In this document: positions 42,638 to 51,237 of the stretch, piece after piece
Numbering within the stretch: the first letter of the stretch is position 1
How the letters are laid out: each line of letters opens with the position of its first letter
NCBI RefSeq assembly: GCF_003367505.1
Contig: NZ_PXXX01000010.1
Coordinates: 334,159-398,158, forward strand
Direction: 5' to 3'
Length of the DNA stretch: 64,000 nucleotides
From: Lysinibacillus capsici
GTDB lineage: Bacteria > Bacillota > Bacilli > Bacillales_A > Planococcaceae
Position numbers and translations under genes: made by a program
The notes under the pieces: generated by a model
Seen by the model: the letters and a program-made list of their open reading frames with translations, nothing else
Told to the model about the DNA's origin: nothing
The model's database searches: none

Positions 42638-44725
42638 TCATTCATTTTTCCTCAACAACCTACCCGACAATAGCATTCCAATACCACCAATGGTAATAAA
42701 TAGAACAGCTCTAATCAGTAAATCAAGGGCAGATAAGTCAAAGAAAATTAGCTTAATAAATGCGATAACTAAAATAATAAAGCCTGTTGTGCGCAATGTT
42801 TTTAAATGATGTGTGGAACTAATCCATAGTGATACACTAGCAGTTAAGAATAATGTAATAGTTGTAAGAGCGATACTTAGCTTCCAATCAAGTGCGTTGT
42901 TAAATGTAAACTGATGGATCAGTCCCCATATCGAAATCATCGTGAGCACAATCCCCGTACTTACAATGGCGTCCACATATTTCCCCAGACGGTCCTCGTA
43001 CAATCGATAAATAATTCCTTTTACAAGCACATCAGCGACAATCGCTACAATCACTGCTAAATAAATTAATCTAGTGATAGTGTTTAAGCTTTCCAACATT
43101 GACACTCTAGTGCTGATCATCAAGGAGACTAGTAGGAAAAATGCACCAAGTACTGGCGTTAATGCACGTCCTTTGTAAGTTTCCTCTACAAATAAAGAAC
43201 CAGTAAATAAGACAGCTAGTACGATACACACCATATATGGAATGCCATTTGCGGCTGTAAAGTATACGGCATCTAGCTTGCTAATATAGGCTAAGAAATA
43301 GCCAGCTGTGACCACTGCTAAAATATCGATTACATACAAATCCTTCATGACCTTTTCAAAAGGTGAGAGTGTCTCTTTTGGACGTCTTGCATATAAATAA
43401 ATAATGATGAAATAGATGATTGGCATAAATAAGCTTAAATGATCGATGCTGAAAAATGGACTTGGTTCATGGAAAACAAAGTTTAGTGTAAATGTCATCA
43501 CAAGGGAAAGTGAAGTAACGACCTTCATCATACTTGCACGTATTCGTAAGCTCATCATCACGCCTGCAAATGCAATCAAAGGATACAATAAATCATCCAC
43601 TTTATTCGGAATATTCAATAGAAGTATCATATTACAGAAGGTGATAAACACAAGTGTCACAGCACTATCCAGTACCTCCTGCCATTTTTGACGATAGCTA
43701 TAAAACGCTACAGCGCCAAATAAAGCCATAAAAATGAGGAGTAGCATTTCTCCATTTTCAAGAGAACGAATGATTAAATTCAGCAGTAATAAACTAAATG
43801 AGCCTAAAGAAAATTGGAGTCCAATGTGAAGTGGCTTCCATTTGGATTGTGCGTTATACAGTAAACACCATATTGCATAAAAGATTGCTAGAATTACAAG
43901 TAAGCCAAGTGCAAAAACTACTTGTTGATCACTATTCATAAATGCTACAACACTCACTGCTAGCACTGAAAAGAATGTGGCGATATAAAGGGCTAGTTTT
44001 TGCTTGTGCTGGTAAATAACTAATTGCAATGCAGCAAACAATACGACCACAAATAATAAAATAATGACAGCACTAAAATCCATATATTCTAGTAAGTAAG
44101 GTAGTAATAATGATGTAAAGGCAACAAAAACAGTTAGTGCTTCATTTTTCTTCAAATAGCTAATAGCAATACCATAGCCAATATAAAGCAGCGTAATGCC
44201 TAGTGCTGGAATAAGACCAATGATTTCATATAATATGGCACTTGCTGCGGTTGTTAAAATACCGACAATAAATGCCCCACCATATAAAGAAATCGTTATA
44301 GCCGATGAGCCTACTTTCCTACGCTCTAGTACATAGGCAATAACCGCCAATCCCAACGATAGTACATAGGCAAGGATGATTTTCACGCCATCCGATAAAT
44401 AGCCATAGTCACTGACAAGTTTTAGACCCCAAAGTACGCCCATTACTAAAATAACCATGAATACTTTTGGAAGTGCCCACATAACACGTTCCTCCATCGA
44501 TGGCTGTGGTTGCACTTCTTTTTCCGCTACTTTAGTCGGGATAGGCTTCGACTCCAGTACTGGTTTTGGTTTAATTGGTTCTGATTGCTTGATCATCGAC
44601 TGTCTGGCATCAAGAGTATTATTTTTTTCAGTGCTTTGCGAACCTTTTAATATTGACAACTCCTGACGTAAATCTGCCATTTCCTCCTCGAGCTTCGCAA
44701 TTCTGCGCTCCAATTCAAGGGACAT
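42638..44725 (-). CDS. DUF2339 multi-pass membrane protein
   Basis: A 695-residue protein with an N-terminal coiled coil (MSLELERRIAKLEEEMADLR), a proline/lysine-rich linker to residue about 80, and then some 20 or more membrane segments to the end. This coiled coil plus very many helices is the hallmark of the DUF2339 family, whose function is unknown. GRVMWALPKVF-type motif appears as ERVMWALPKVFMVILVMGVL at the first segment. It stands between the pilus arm and the holin gene, with its own terminator, and is not obviously part of either. Confidence 0.85.
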   Translation of the reverse strand: MSLELERRIAKLEEEMADLRQELSILKGSQSTEKNNTLDARQSMIKQSEPIKPKPVLESKPIPTKVAEKEVQPQPSMEERVMWALPKVFMVILVMGVLWGLKLVSDYGYLSDGVKIILAYVLSLGLAVIAYVLERRKVGSSAITISLYGGAFIVGILTTAASAILYEIIGLIPALGITLLYIGYGIAISYLKKNEALTVFVAFTSLLLPYLLEYMDFSAVIILLFVVVLFAALQLVIYQHKQKLALYIATFFSVLAVSVVAFMNSDQQVVFALGLLVILAIFYAIWCLLYNAQSKWKPLHIGLQFSLGSFSLLLLNLIIRSLENGEMLLLIFMALFGAVAFYSYRQKWQEVLDSAVTLVFITFCNMILLLNIPNKVDDLLYPLIAFAGVMMSLRIRASMMKVVTSLSLVMTFTLNFVFHEPSPFFSIDHLSLFMPIIYFIIIYLYARRPKETLSPFEKVMKDLYVIDILAVVTAGYFLAYISKLDAVYFTAANGIPYMVCIVLAVLFTGSLFVEETYKGRALTPVLGAFFLLVSLMISTRVSMLESLNTITRLIYLAVIVAIVADVLVKGIIYRLYEDRLGKYVDAIVSTGIVLTMISIWGLIHQFTFNNALDWKLSIALTTITLFLTASVSLWISSTHHLKTLRTTGFIILVIAFIKLIFFDLSALDLLIRAVLFITIGGIGMLLSGRLLRKNE

Positions 44726-44806
44726 TCAATCATCCTCCCCACTTTATCAATTTTCTAACATTATAACATATTTATCCTTATTGTAAAATTACACTTTTTG
44801 TTCATT

Positions 44807-45058
44807 TTATCTCGGTCTCCGATACATTAAGGCACGTTCACTATCACTAGTGCCACGTGTGGTTGGATCGACAATGACCCCCATTAACACAAAAATGGAT
44901 AAGACTGTATTTAAAATAGATGATATTTGCTCACTCATCACACCTGTAAAATCATAGCCAAAAATTGCAGCCACTTGTTGTGCGAGTAAGAACAACAATG
45001 AAAATAGCCCTAGTAGAAATGGAATATGTTGAAGACGAACCTTCCAATTAATTCTCAT
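44807..45058 (-). CDS. Phage holin, phi LC3 family, isolated copy
   Basis: An 83-residue protein with two hydrophobic segments (residues about 12-32 and 45-62) and a charged C-terminus (RALMYRRPR). The pattern INWKVRLQHIPFLLGLFSLL and SILNTVLSIFVLMGVIVDPT followed by TRGTSDSERALMY is typical of phi LC3/class II holins. No endolysin or other phage gene is near. It may be a domesticated holin used for protein release or a relic. It is preceded by GGGGAGGTGAGC about five bases before the ATG. Confidence 0.85.
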   Translation of the reverse strand: MRINWKVRLQHIPFLLGLFSLLFLLAQQVAAIFGYDFTGVMSEQISSILNTVLSIFVLMGVIVDPTTRGTSDSERALMYRRPR

Positions 45059-45212
45059 AAAAGCTCACCTCCCCCCCTCTTGCCACAGTATATGCATAGT
45101 GGTTATGTGACACATATGCAAAAATGGAACTCTTGCCAAGTTACTAGGATTTTTTGATAATATTTTGTGATGCAATCTATTTTCAAATATAGAAAGTGAA
45201 GGAATTTTTTTC

Positions 45213-45275
45213 ATGAATAACATGTTCATATATTTAGTTTACTTAGAGCCCTCTCAAGAATGAGAAGGTTTTTTT
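45213..45275 (+). other. Minipeptide frame running into a terminator-like hairpin
   Basis: ATG at 45213 opens MNNMFIYLVYLEPSQE (stop 45261-45263), with AAGGA nine bases upstream. Its last codons form the left arm of CCCTCTCA/TGAGAAGG (45249-45268, one mismatch) followed by seven T. It looks like a leader-peptide attenuator or an orphan terminator upstream of the GntR operon promoter. Confidence 0.35.
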
Positions 45276-45311
45276 CATGTAAAAATTTTTGTACATTTTT
45301 TTACCAAATCA

Positions 45312-45361
45312 TTGACAATGGATGCCATAAGTTATATGGTTAGTTACACAAGTAATTAACC
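45312..45361 (+). promoter_or_regulatory. Promoter and dyad operator of the GntR/ABC operon
   Basis: TTGACA (45312-45317), 17 bp, TATGGT (45335-45340) is a good sigma A promoter. Overlapping the -10 and start site is the dyad GGTTAGTTAC-ACAA-GTAATTAACC (45338-45361), ten paired positions with one G-T. It fits an operator for the YtrA-like repressor encoded directly downstream, giving autoregulation. Confidence 0.75.
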
Positions 45362-45382
45362 AACTAACAAGTGAGGTGGATT

Positions 45383-45745
45383 GTGATTCATTCTTTAAAT
45401 AACGAAAAGCCCATTTTCCAACAAATACGTGAAAGAATAGAAGATGCCATTCTAGATGGACAGCTACAGCCTGAAGATCGCATTCCATCTACAAATGAGT
45501 TTGCAAAAGAATACCAGATTAATCCTGCAACTGCTGGGAAAGGCGTGAATGAATTAGTGGATAAGGGCGTCATTTATAAAAAGAGAGGTGTCGGTATGTT
45601 TGTACATGCAGACGCCAAAAATATTTTAATTACTGAGCGTAAAGAAAGCTTTTTCCAGCAACATATTGAACCATTGAAAAAGGAAGCAAGACGTCTAGGC
45701 ATTTCAGATGAAGAGTTACAAAAATTGATACTAGGGGGATCATGA
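45383..45745 (+). CDS. GntR regulator, YtrA subfamily
   Basis: A 120-residue repressor with an N-terminal winged helix (PIFQQIRERIEDAILDGQLQ, EDRIPSTNEFAKEYQINPAT and RGVGMFVH) and a short C-terminal helical dimerisation part, the YtrA subfamily. A GTG at 45383 follows GAGGTGG; an upstream GTG at 45371 lies inside that ribosome site. Relatives repress ABC transporter operons and respond to cell-wall-active antibiotics. It leads a four-gene operon with ATPase, permease and CPBP protease, and a dyad operator sits over its promoter. Confidence 0.88.
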   Translation: MIHSLNNEKPIFQQIRERIEDAILDGQLQPEDRIPSTNEFAKEYQINPATAGKGVNELVDKGVIYKKRGVGMFVHADAKNILITERKESFFQQHIEPLKKEARRLGISDEELQKLILGGS

Positions 45746-46609
45746 ATGAAAATTAATGTGAGCAATGTCACGAAATCCTATAAACATAAAGCAGCTTTGA
45801 AAAATATCTCTTTCACCATGGAGGGACCAAAGATTATTGGCCTTTTAGGTCACAATGGAGCTGGTAAAACAACTTTTTTAAATTTATTATCAGGCCTCAT
45901 CTCTACAACAAGCGGAGAAATTTTAGTTAACGGAGAAAATGTCTTCAATGCCCCTTCCACATTACGTGATATTTGCTTTGTCGCTGAAAGTGGCAACTTT
46001 CAAGAAGAAATGACCATTGCCCAAACATTAAAGGCCAATCACTTCTTTTATCCAAAATGGGATGAAGAGCTAGCTCAAGAACTGCTACAAGTATTTGCCC
46101 TGAATCCAAAAGATAAAGTGCGTAATCTTTCAAAAGGGATGGTCTCTGCACTTGGAATTATTACAGGCTTTGCGAGTTGTACAGCTATAACTATATTTGA
46201 TGAACCTTATATCGGTTTAGATGTAGCAGCGCGTAATATGTTTTATGATTTGTTAATTGAGCAGCAAACAGAAAATCCGCGATTATTTATTCTATCTACA
46301 CATTTAATCGATGAGGCAAGCGAGCTATTTGAGGAAATTTTCATTCTACATGAGGGCGAACTTTTGCTCCAAAAGACCACTGATGAATGGCGAGAGCATA
46401 TTGTGGCTGTAAAAGGCAATGCCTCAGATGTTGAGAGAGCAATTGGGGATTTACAAGTAATCTATCAACATACATTTATGCAAGAGATGACAGCTATTGT
46501 CTTCGCAAATGGTCAATCCATTGAAGATCAGAACATTACGCTTGAATCTGTCTCTCTTCAAGATATGCTCGTCTATTTAAGTAAACAGAAAGTGAGGCCG
46601 GGGCGATGA
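45746..46609 (+). CDS. ABC transporter ATP-binding protein, YtrB-like
   Basis: A 287-residue ATPase. Walker A GHNGAGKTT (residues about 35-43), a Q-loop region CFVAESGNFQEEMTIAQTLK, signature NLSKGMVSALGII (LSKGM replaces LSGGQ, as in this subfamily), Walker B TIFDEPYIGLD, and a switch histidine in LSTHLIDEASELF. The C-terminal 70 residues form an extra domain, common in YtrB/BcrA-type ATPases. It begins directly after the GntR stop and overlaps the permease gene by 4 bp. Confidence 0.9.
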   Translation: MKINVSNVTKSYKHKAALKNISFTMEGPKIIGLLGHNGAGKTTFLNLLSGLISTTSGEILVNGENVFNAPSTLRDICFVAESGNFQEEMTIAQTLKANHFFYPKWDEELAQELLQVFALNPKDKVRNLSKGMVSALGIITGFASCTAITIFDEPYIGLDVAARNMFYDLLIEQQTENPRLFILSTHLIDEASELFEEIFILHEGELLLQKTTDEWREHIVAVKGNASDVERAIGDLQVIYQHTFMQEMTAIVFANGQSIEDQNITLESVSLQDMLVYLSKQKVRPGR

Positions 46610-47301
46610 ACACGATGAAAGGCAGTTTTTATATCTTATTTCAAAGCTATAAGAAGCAAAATATTATTTTTTGGAGCATTTTATTTTCTATCGTGCTTTT
46701 GTCATTTTTCTTAGATGCATTTTTCGGTCAATATGTATCATTTGCTATGACTATTTCAATTCCTGTTTATATTTTTTACAGTATGATGGCAACAAAACTT
46801 CTCAATAAAACCTTACCCTATTTTTTAAAGCTAGGATTAAGTCGTCAGCAATATATGTTGTATGTCGGGCTATTTTTTATCAGCTGGAGTCTGGTCGGTG
46901 CCTTGATTATTGCCTGTGCTCATCAAATCATTTCTTATGTTTCTACCCTATTCAAAATCAAAGATATTATTATCATCCACCCTATCTTATTTTTTGATAT
47001 TACCCATTCATTTTTACAAACAGTAGTATTGGATACGGTCTTGCTTTTATTTTGTCTAAGTTCTGGCCTTCTCCTTAACGTTGTTTTTTATCGTTTAGGC
47101 ATACTAGGAGGCTATAGCTTAATTGGTTTCCTTGCATTAATACCTATATTAATGGTGATCTTTGAATGGTATTCTCCGTTGTATAAACTATTAGCCAATT
47201 CATCTATATTAGCGATTTTAGGGAGCATGTTTGTTTTTAGTATTTTCCTCTATCTAGTTATTTCAGCGAGTATGCGAAAGGTTTCTGTAAATCCTGTATA
47301 A
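46606..47301 (+). CDS. ABC transporter permease
   Basis: A 231-residue hydrophobic protein with six predicted membrane segments (near residues 18-38, 45-62, 85-110, 130-155, 163-185, 195-220). Apart from its context I recognise no sequence family signature. It follows the YtrB-like ATPase with a 4-bp overlap, so the two form one exporter. Short six-helix permeases of this kind accompany YtrA-type regulators and often confer protection against peptides, but the substrate here is unknown. Confidence 0.78.
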   Translation: MNTMKGSFYILFQSYKKQNIIFWSILFSIVLLSFFLDAFFGQYVSFAMTISIPVYIFYSMMATKLLNKTLPYFLKLGLSRQQYMLYVGLFFISWSLVGALIIACAHQIISYVSTLFKIKDIIIIHPILFFDITHSFLQTVVLDTVLLLFCLSSGLLLNVVFYRLGILGGYSLIGFLALIPILMVIFEWYSPLYKLLANSSILAILGSMFVFSIFLYLVISASMRKVSVNPV

Positions 47302-47325
47302 ATAGAATAGGAGGAAGATAATAAC

Positions 47326-48057
47326 ATGAACCCAAAAATGTTGATAAAAATAATTGGTTTAGAGTCTCTACTCATATTTTTCTATGTTTTAAATGGTGCC
47401 TTTGTTTCTATCAAACAACCTTTAAGCCCTTTTCTACAGTTTGCGCTGTTAATCCCATTTGCATTAGGGCTCTTCATGTATATAGCGGCGAAAAAGAAAT
47501 GGAGAGTATATTTCTTTTATCCTATTAAAAAGAATCATTTCTTCATCACCTTACCACTTCTTCTTATTTTAGGTATCATCTTAGTAAGCACAAAAGGATT
47601 GAATATGACATCTATTAGTGATTTAATTGTCATGTTTATCATGCAAATTTTCATAGTAGCGTTTATTGAGGAGTCTGTATTTAGAGGCATTATGCTACGC
47701 ATGCTATTAGCAAAAGGGGCTTTTTCTGCTGTCTGGATTTCTAGTATATTGTTTGGCGTCACACATGCGTTACAATTACTAGGTGGCCAATCTGTAGAAG
47801 ATACGATTCTTCAAATCATCTATGCTCTTTTAGTTGGCCTTGTTCTAGCTTTACTTGTATTGGAAGGTCAATCAATTATCGTAACAATTATTTTCCATGG
47901 ACTGAATAATTTCTTCAACATTATGGGAAATACGGAAGGCTCCATGTTAAGTGCCTATCTTATCATTTTTGTACTCTTTATCTACATGCTTACGTTATGG
48001 AGACGTCTAAAGAAAATCGATCACAATCTGTTTATGAAAAATGCCAAGTCCATTTAA
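47326..48057 (+). CDS. CPBP-family intramembrane metalloprotease (CAAX protease-like)
   Basis: A 243-residue membrane protein with seven to eight membrane segments. The glutamic-type protease signature is present: EESVFRGIMLRML (motif 1, EExxxR), FGVTHALQLL (motif 2) and IIFHGLNNFF (motif 3, HxxxN). CPBP proteins in Firmicutes are often linked to peptide processing or self-immunity. It is the last gene of the GntR/ABC operon, 24 bp behind the permease, with GGAGGAAG before the ATG. The stop lies in the terminator loop. Confidence 0.9.
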   Translation: MNPKMLIKIIGLESLLIFFYVLNGAFVSIKQPLSPFLQFALLIPFALGLFMYIAAKKKWRVYFFYPIKKNHFFITLPLLLILGIILVSTKGLNMTSISDLIVMFIMQIFIVAFIEESVFRGIMLRMLLAKGAFSAVWISSILFGVTHALQLLGGQSVEDTILQIIYALLVGLVLALLVLEGQSIIVTIIFHGLNNFFNIMGNTEGSMLSAYLIIFVLFIYMLTLWRRLKKIDHNLFMKNAKSI

Positions 48058-48070
48058 GACTTGGCATTTT
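48037..48070. terminator. Bidirectional terminator, CPBP and YjiH genes
   Basis: AAAATGCCAAGTC (48038-48050) pairs with GACTTGGCATTTT (48058-48070), a perfect 13-bp stem with a 7-nt loop that contains the CPBP stop codon. T-runs flank it on both strands. Confidence 0.9.
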
Positions 48071-48072
48071 AG

Positions 48073-49428
48073 TTAGAAGAGTAGATGACCAACCAATGCT
48101 GCAATTGGAAGAGAAATAAGCGTACGTAGTATAAATAAGACGACTAAATCCAAAAATTTCAATGGAATTTTTGTACCTAAAATAAGTCCACCTACCTCAG
48201 ACATATAGATCAGCTGTGACACAGAAACAACAGCAATAACAAATCTAGTAACTTCCGATTCAATCCCTGCACCTAAAATAGAGGGTAGAAACATATCGGC
48301 AAAGCCTACGACCATTGTTTGCGCTGCTTCAGCCGCTTCAGGCAAGCCAAGGACGGTTAAAATTGGTTCAAACGGTTTTCCTAAAATCGCAAAAATACTT
48401 GTAAATTCAGCAAGCATTAAGGCAATTGTCCCAAAAGCCATAACGATAGGGGCCACACCTACCCATAAATCAATTACATTTCTAGAGCCATCTTTGAAAA
48501 ATTGTCGAGGATCACGATTTGCATGTGCAACAGCAAGTGCATTTTCTAAACCATGTGAAACAGAATTATAGCCCTCTGGTAATTTCTCACGTGAATAATC
48601 CACTGGTGTCCCATCTATATATGTATCCTCCTTTTTCGCAAGTGGATAGATTCGAGGCATAATAATGGCTAATACAATTCCACAAAGTACTACTGTCAAA
48701 TAATAAGGAATAAAATAGCGTGCCAAATGTACAGTATCCAATACAACGATACAGAATGTGATGGACACTACTGAGAAACTTGTGGCAATAATCGCAGCTT
48801 CTTTTTTTGTGTAGTTCCCCATCTCATATTGTTTACTGGTCATTAACACACCTATTGTGCCATCACCTACCCATGACGTAAGAGCATCGATTGAAGAACG
48901 CCCTGGACTTTTAAACAGTGGCCGCATAATTTTCACCATCATTGTCCCGAAAAATTCAAGTAAACCGAAGTTTGTTAAAAATGGTAAAAGGAAACCTGCA
49001 AACAAAAAAATGGTAAATAAAAACGTCACGAGTCCCTCATTTGGATCCATGAGGAGTCCACCCGTATTTTCATTATTGATGGCAGAAGGTCCAAAATTGA
49101 AGACCACCATTGAAGCAAAGGCTAAACCGATAATACGAGTAATTGTCCAAAACCAATTAACATAAAACAATGTATCCAACATACTAGGTTCTTTAGCATT
49201 TTTACGAGGGATAAATTTCGCTATCAGTGCACCAATTGCAGAGATGGCAAACATTCCAATTGTAAAATAGCTAATGATCGGGGCCACAATCCCCGCTAAA
49301 ACATTGGCTAATATGGCAATGGGTACTTTCCAGCCCTCTTCCGTTAAAATGGGGGTCATAAATAGAAAGACACCAATTAAAGACGGAATAATGAAGTAAA
49401 AATATGTAGCAACAGAATACTTTTTCAT
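48073..49428 (-). CDS. YjiH family membrane protein (nucleoside-recognition domain)
   Basis: A protein of about 450 residues with some ten membrane segments and two Gate/nucleoside-recognition domains. The YjiH pattern is visible in SWVGDGTIGVLMTSKQYEMG followed by NYTKKEAAIIATSFSVVSIT and the C-terminal SEVGGLILGTKIPLKFLDL. The substrate is unknown. The start is uncertain: ATG 49428 (MKKYSVATYF) is chosen by comparison with homologues; ATG 49446 and 49488 are possible, none with an ideal ribosome site. It is a single gene with terminators on both sides. Confidence 0.85.
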   Translation of the reverse strand: MKKYSVATYFYFIIPSLIGVFLFMTPILTEEGWKVPIAILANVLAGIVAPIISYFTIGMFAISAIGALIAKFIPRKNAKEPSMLDTLFYVNWFWTITRIIGLAFASMVVFNFGPSAINNENTGGLLMDPNEGLVTFLFTIFLFAGFLLPFLTNFGLLEFFGTMMVKIMRPLFKSPGRSSIDALTSWVGDGTIGVLMTSKQYEMGNYTKKEAAIIATSFSVVSITFCIVVLDTVHLARYFIPYYLTVVLCGIVLAIIMPRIYPLAKKEDTYIDGTPVDYSREKLPEGYNSVSHGLENALAVAHANRDPRQFFKDGSRNVIDLWVGVAPIVMAFGTIALMLAEFTSIFAILGKPFEPILTVLGLPEAAEAAQTMVVGFADMFLPSILGAGIESEVTRFVIAVVSVSQLIYMSEVGGLILGTKIPLKFLDLVVLFILRTLISLPIAALVGHLLF

Positions 49429-49746
49429 TTTTTTATAAAACCTCATCTCTTTTAATCTCAATAATTTATGTATTTTGCATAACAACAATTAAAATAGTGT
49501 TTATAAGAAACATTTATTTATCAATTGTTGAACTACTATATAAGCAAAAATATGTTGTTTTCATTCAATATCTCATCCCTCCTTCTGCTATAGAACGATT
49601 TTAAAAGCTTTGAAGTATTAAGCATTAAACAGAAAAACACTCAAATTATTCATGTTTTTATAACATAAACGTGATATAAAACTATTGTAAACGCTACAAC
49701 GCAATTGGTTCAACCTCACAATATTCAGAATATTTATACATTCATA
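49429..49746. other. Non-coding interval
   Basis: About 320 bp, very AT-rich. Apart from the expected promoter of the YjiH gene (not identified) I see no reading frame, dyad or known RNA here. Confidence 0.5.
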
Positions 49747-49782
49747 AAATAAAAGCCTAACTTCTTAATTAGAAATTAGACT
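49747..49782 (-). terminator. Terminator of the thioredoxin-fold/monooxygenase operon
   Basis: Minus strand AGTCTAATTTCT (49782-49771) pairs with AGAAGTTAGGCT (49765-49754), 12 positions with G-T pairs and a 5-nt loop, then TTTTATTTT. Confidence 0.8.
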
Positions 49783-49813
49783 CCTTTGAATTAGCTAGTA
49801 ATTCTATGATGCA

Positions 49814-50134
49814 TCAGTGATTTTTTAATTGTTTTATTGGACCTTTCGTAACTTCAGTCAGTTTTGAATTGATAGCAAAGATTTTTGCGTTGATAGTAGT
49901 GATTCCAAATTCAGCTAGCCTTTTTGAATGCATTGCTATATATTGTTCAGCTGTGCGTTTCGATTCAAATAGATAGATGCCGCCCGCTTCGTTTGTTTCA
50001 GGGCTCTCTGTCCAAATTTTCCACAAAAGTCCTTCCTCTTCATAAATACTTTTTGCTAAGTCAGAAAACGCTTCTGCCATCACATCACCAAATGGTCCAT
50101 CCAATTTAAAATCTACTTGTAATACGTATGTCAT
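49814..50134 (-). CDS. YdhR-type monooxygenase-like protein
   Basis: A 106-residue small alpha/beta-barrel protein. Stretches such as YVLQVDFKLDGPFGDVMAEA followed by KIWTESPETNEAGGIYLFES and SKRLAEFGITTINAKIFAIN match the YdhR/ABM-like family of putative monooxygenases, in which no cofactor is needed. The start is the ATG of MTYVLQV, seven bases behind AGGAG; two upstream ATGs lie in the ribosome site. It is encoded 15 bp after the thioredoxin-fold gene, so the two are co-transcribed. The substrate is unknown. Confidence 0.8.
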   Translation of the reverse strand: MTYVLQVDFKLDGPFGDVMAEAFSDLAKSIYEEEGLLWKIWTESPETNEAGGIYLFESKRTAEQYIAMHSKRLAEFGITTINAKIFAINSKLTEVTKGPIKQLKNH

Positions 50135-50148
50135 TGGCATTCTCCTCA

Positions 50149-51072
50149 TTATTTAGTAGTAATATAACATTCACCAAGTATTTCCTTCATTTCATATTGA
50201 TCTGATGAAAGCTCTTTTTTCACATAAGATATAACCTCTGACTTTTCCAAATCATACATGACTTCAATTTCTTTCGAAAATAGAAGCTTTTCTTTTTCAA
50301 GCAAGCTTAAAAGAGATGGCTGTTGTTTTGGTTGCAGCTCTTCAAAATTGAGAACCTGTTTTAGTCCTTCCACATAGTTTACAAATGGACGCCCACCAAC
50401 AATTTTCAACCCTTTATTATCTTCATTCATCATAATAATAGTTGGAAATCCTCTTACGCCTAGATTTCTTGCAAGGTCAAAATCTTCATTTAATAACTGT
50501 TGCCCGCTTGTTTGTTCTGATTCGTTTACAATAGCCGCTCCATCAAGCCCCAGTCTATTTACAATGTCAATCATAACGGATGTATCTGCAATATTTTGAT
50601 TAAATACGAATAGCGCTTCTCTTGCTCTGCGCAAATATTCAAATGCTATAGCATCATGCTGATTTTTTTGAATCACTTTAAAAACTCGAGATGGTGGATA
50701 GGATGATTGCACTGGATTGTTCATCATCACTGTTCCATCTATTGGCATGCGATAATATTCTCCAACTTCTCTCCAGTGTCCTACAACGTCGGCAGGTCCA
50801 GATATTCCATTAGCAGGGTCTACTGGACCATCACCCCATTTTTCTAGTAATCCTCCCATAATCGTATGAAAGTTAAAATAGTGTCCGTACTGCTCGATAA
50901 AACGTCGAAGAACGGGTTCAAGTGCCCAACAATGAGAACATATTGGATCAGTTACATAGTATACTTCAATGGATTTCTTTGGTTGATTAAAATCAATTAT
51001 CCCCAATTCCTCCTCGCCAGCTACTCCACATACACCTGTCTCTAAATCACAAACCATTGGATGATTCTTCAA
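50149..51072 (-). CDS. DsbA-family thioredoxin-fold protein, SpxH(YjbH)-like
   Basis: A 307-residue protein without a signal peptide. The thioredoxin-fold motif is IEVYYVTDPICSHCWALEPV with a CxxC pair, and the cis-Pro region is NLGVRGFPTIIMM. Without a leader it should be cytoplasmic, as are the ClpXP adaptor SpxH (YjbH) and FrnE-like DsbA proteins, both of which it resembles. Start TTG 51072 is preferred (seven bases behind AAAGGGGA); the upstream ATG lacks a ribosome site. The N-terminus has a further CDLETGVCGVAG pair. Divergent from a TetR gene. Confidence 0.72.
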   Translation of the reverse strand: MKNHPMVCDLETGVCGVAGEEELGIIDFNQPKKSIEVYYVTDPICSHCWALEPVLRRFIEQYGHYFNFHTIMGGLLEKWGDGPVDPANGISGPADVVGHWREVGEYYRMPIDGTVMMNNPVQSSYPPSRVFKVIQKNQHDAIAFEYLRRAREALFVFNQNIADTSVMIDIVNRLGLDGAAIVNESEQTSGQQLLNEDFDLARNLGVRGFPTIIMMNEDNKGLKIVGGRPFVNYVEGLKQVLNFEELQPKQQPSLLSLLEKEKLLFSKEIEVMYDLEKSEVISYVKKELSSDQYEMKEILGECYITTK

Positions 51073-51187
51073 TTGACTATCCCCTTTTCTTACTTTCATT
51101 AAATATAAATATATAACTCTCTTATTTGCCTTACAGTTGTATTTTATTCATAATAAAATCATCAATAAACCAATAATCTATTTGAAT

Positions 51188-51203
51188 TGTTGTTTATACA
51201 ACA
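51188..51203. promoter_or_regulatory. Candidate operator in the TetR divergent region
   Basis: TGTTGT-TTAT-ACAACA is a perfect 6-bp dyad with 4-nt centre, located between the divergent TetR (51238) and thioredoxin-fold (51072) genes. Its size and position suit a TetR-family operator, but no footprint can be claimed. Confidence 0.5.
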
Positions 51204-51237
51204 CTTTGAAGAATTTGTTTAAAAAGGAGTGTAAGTA

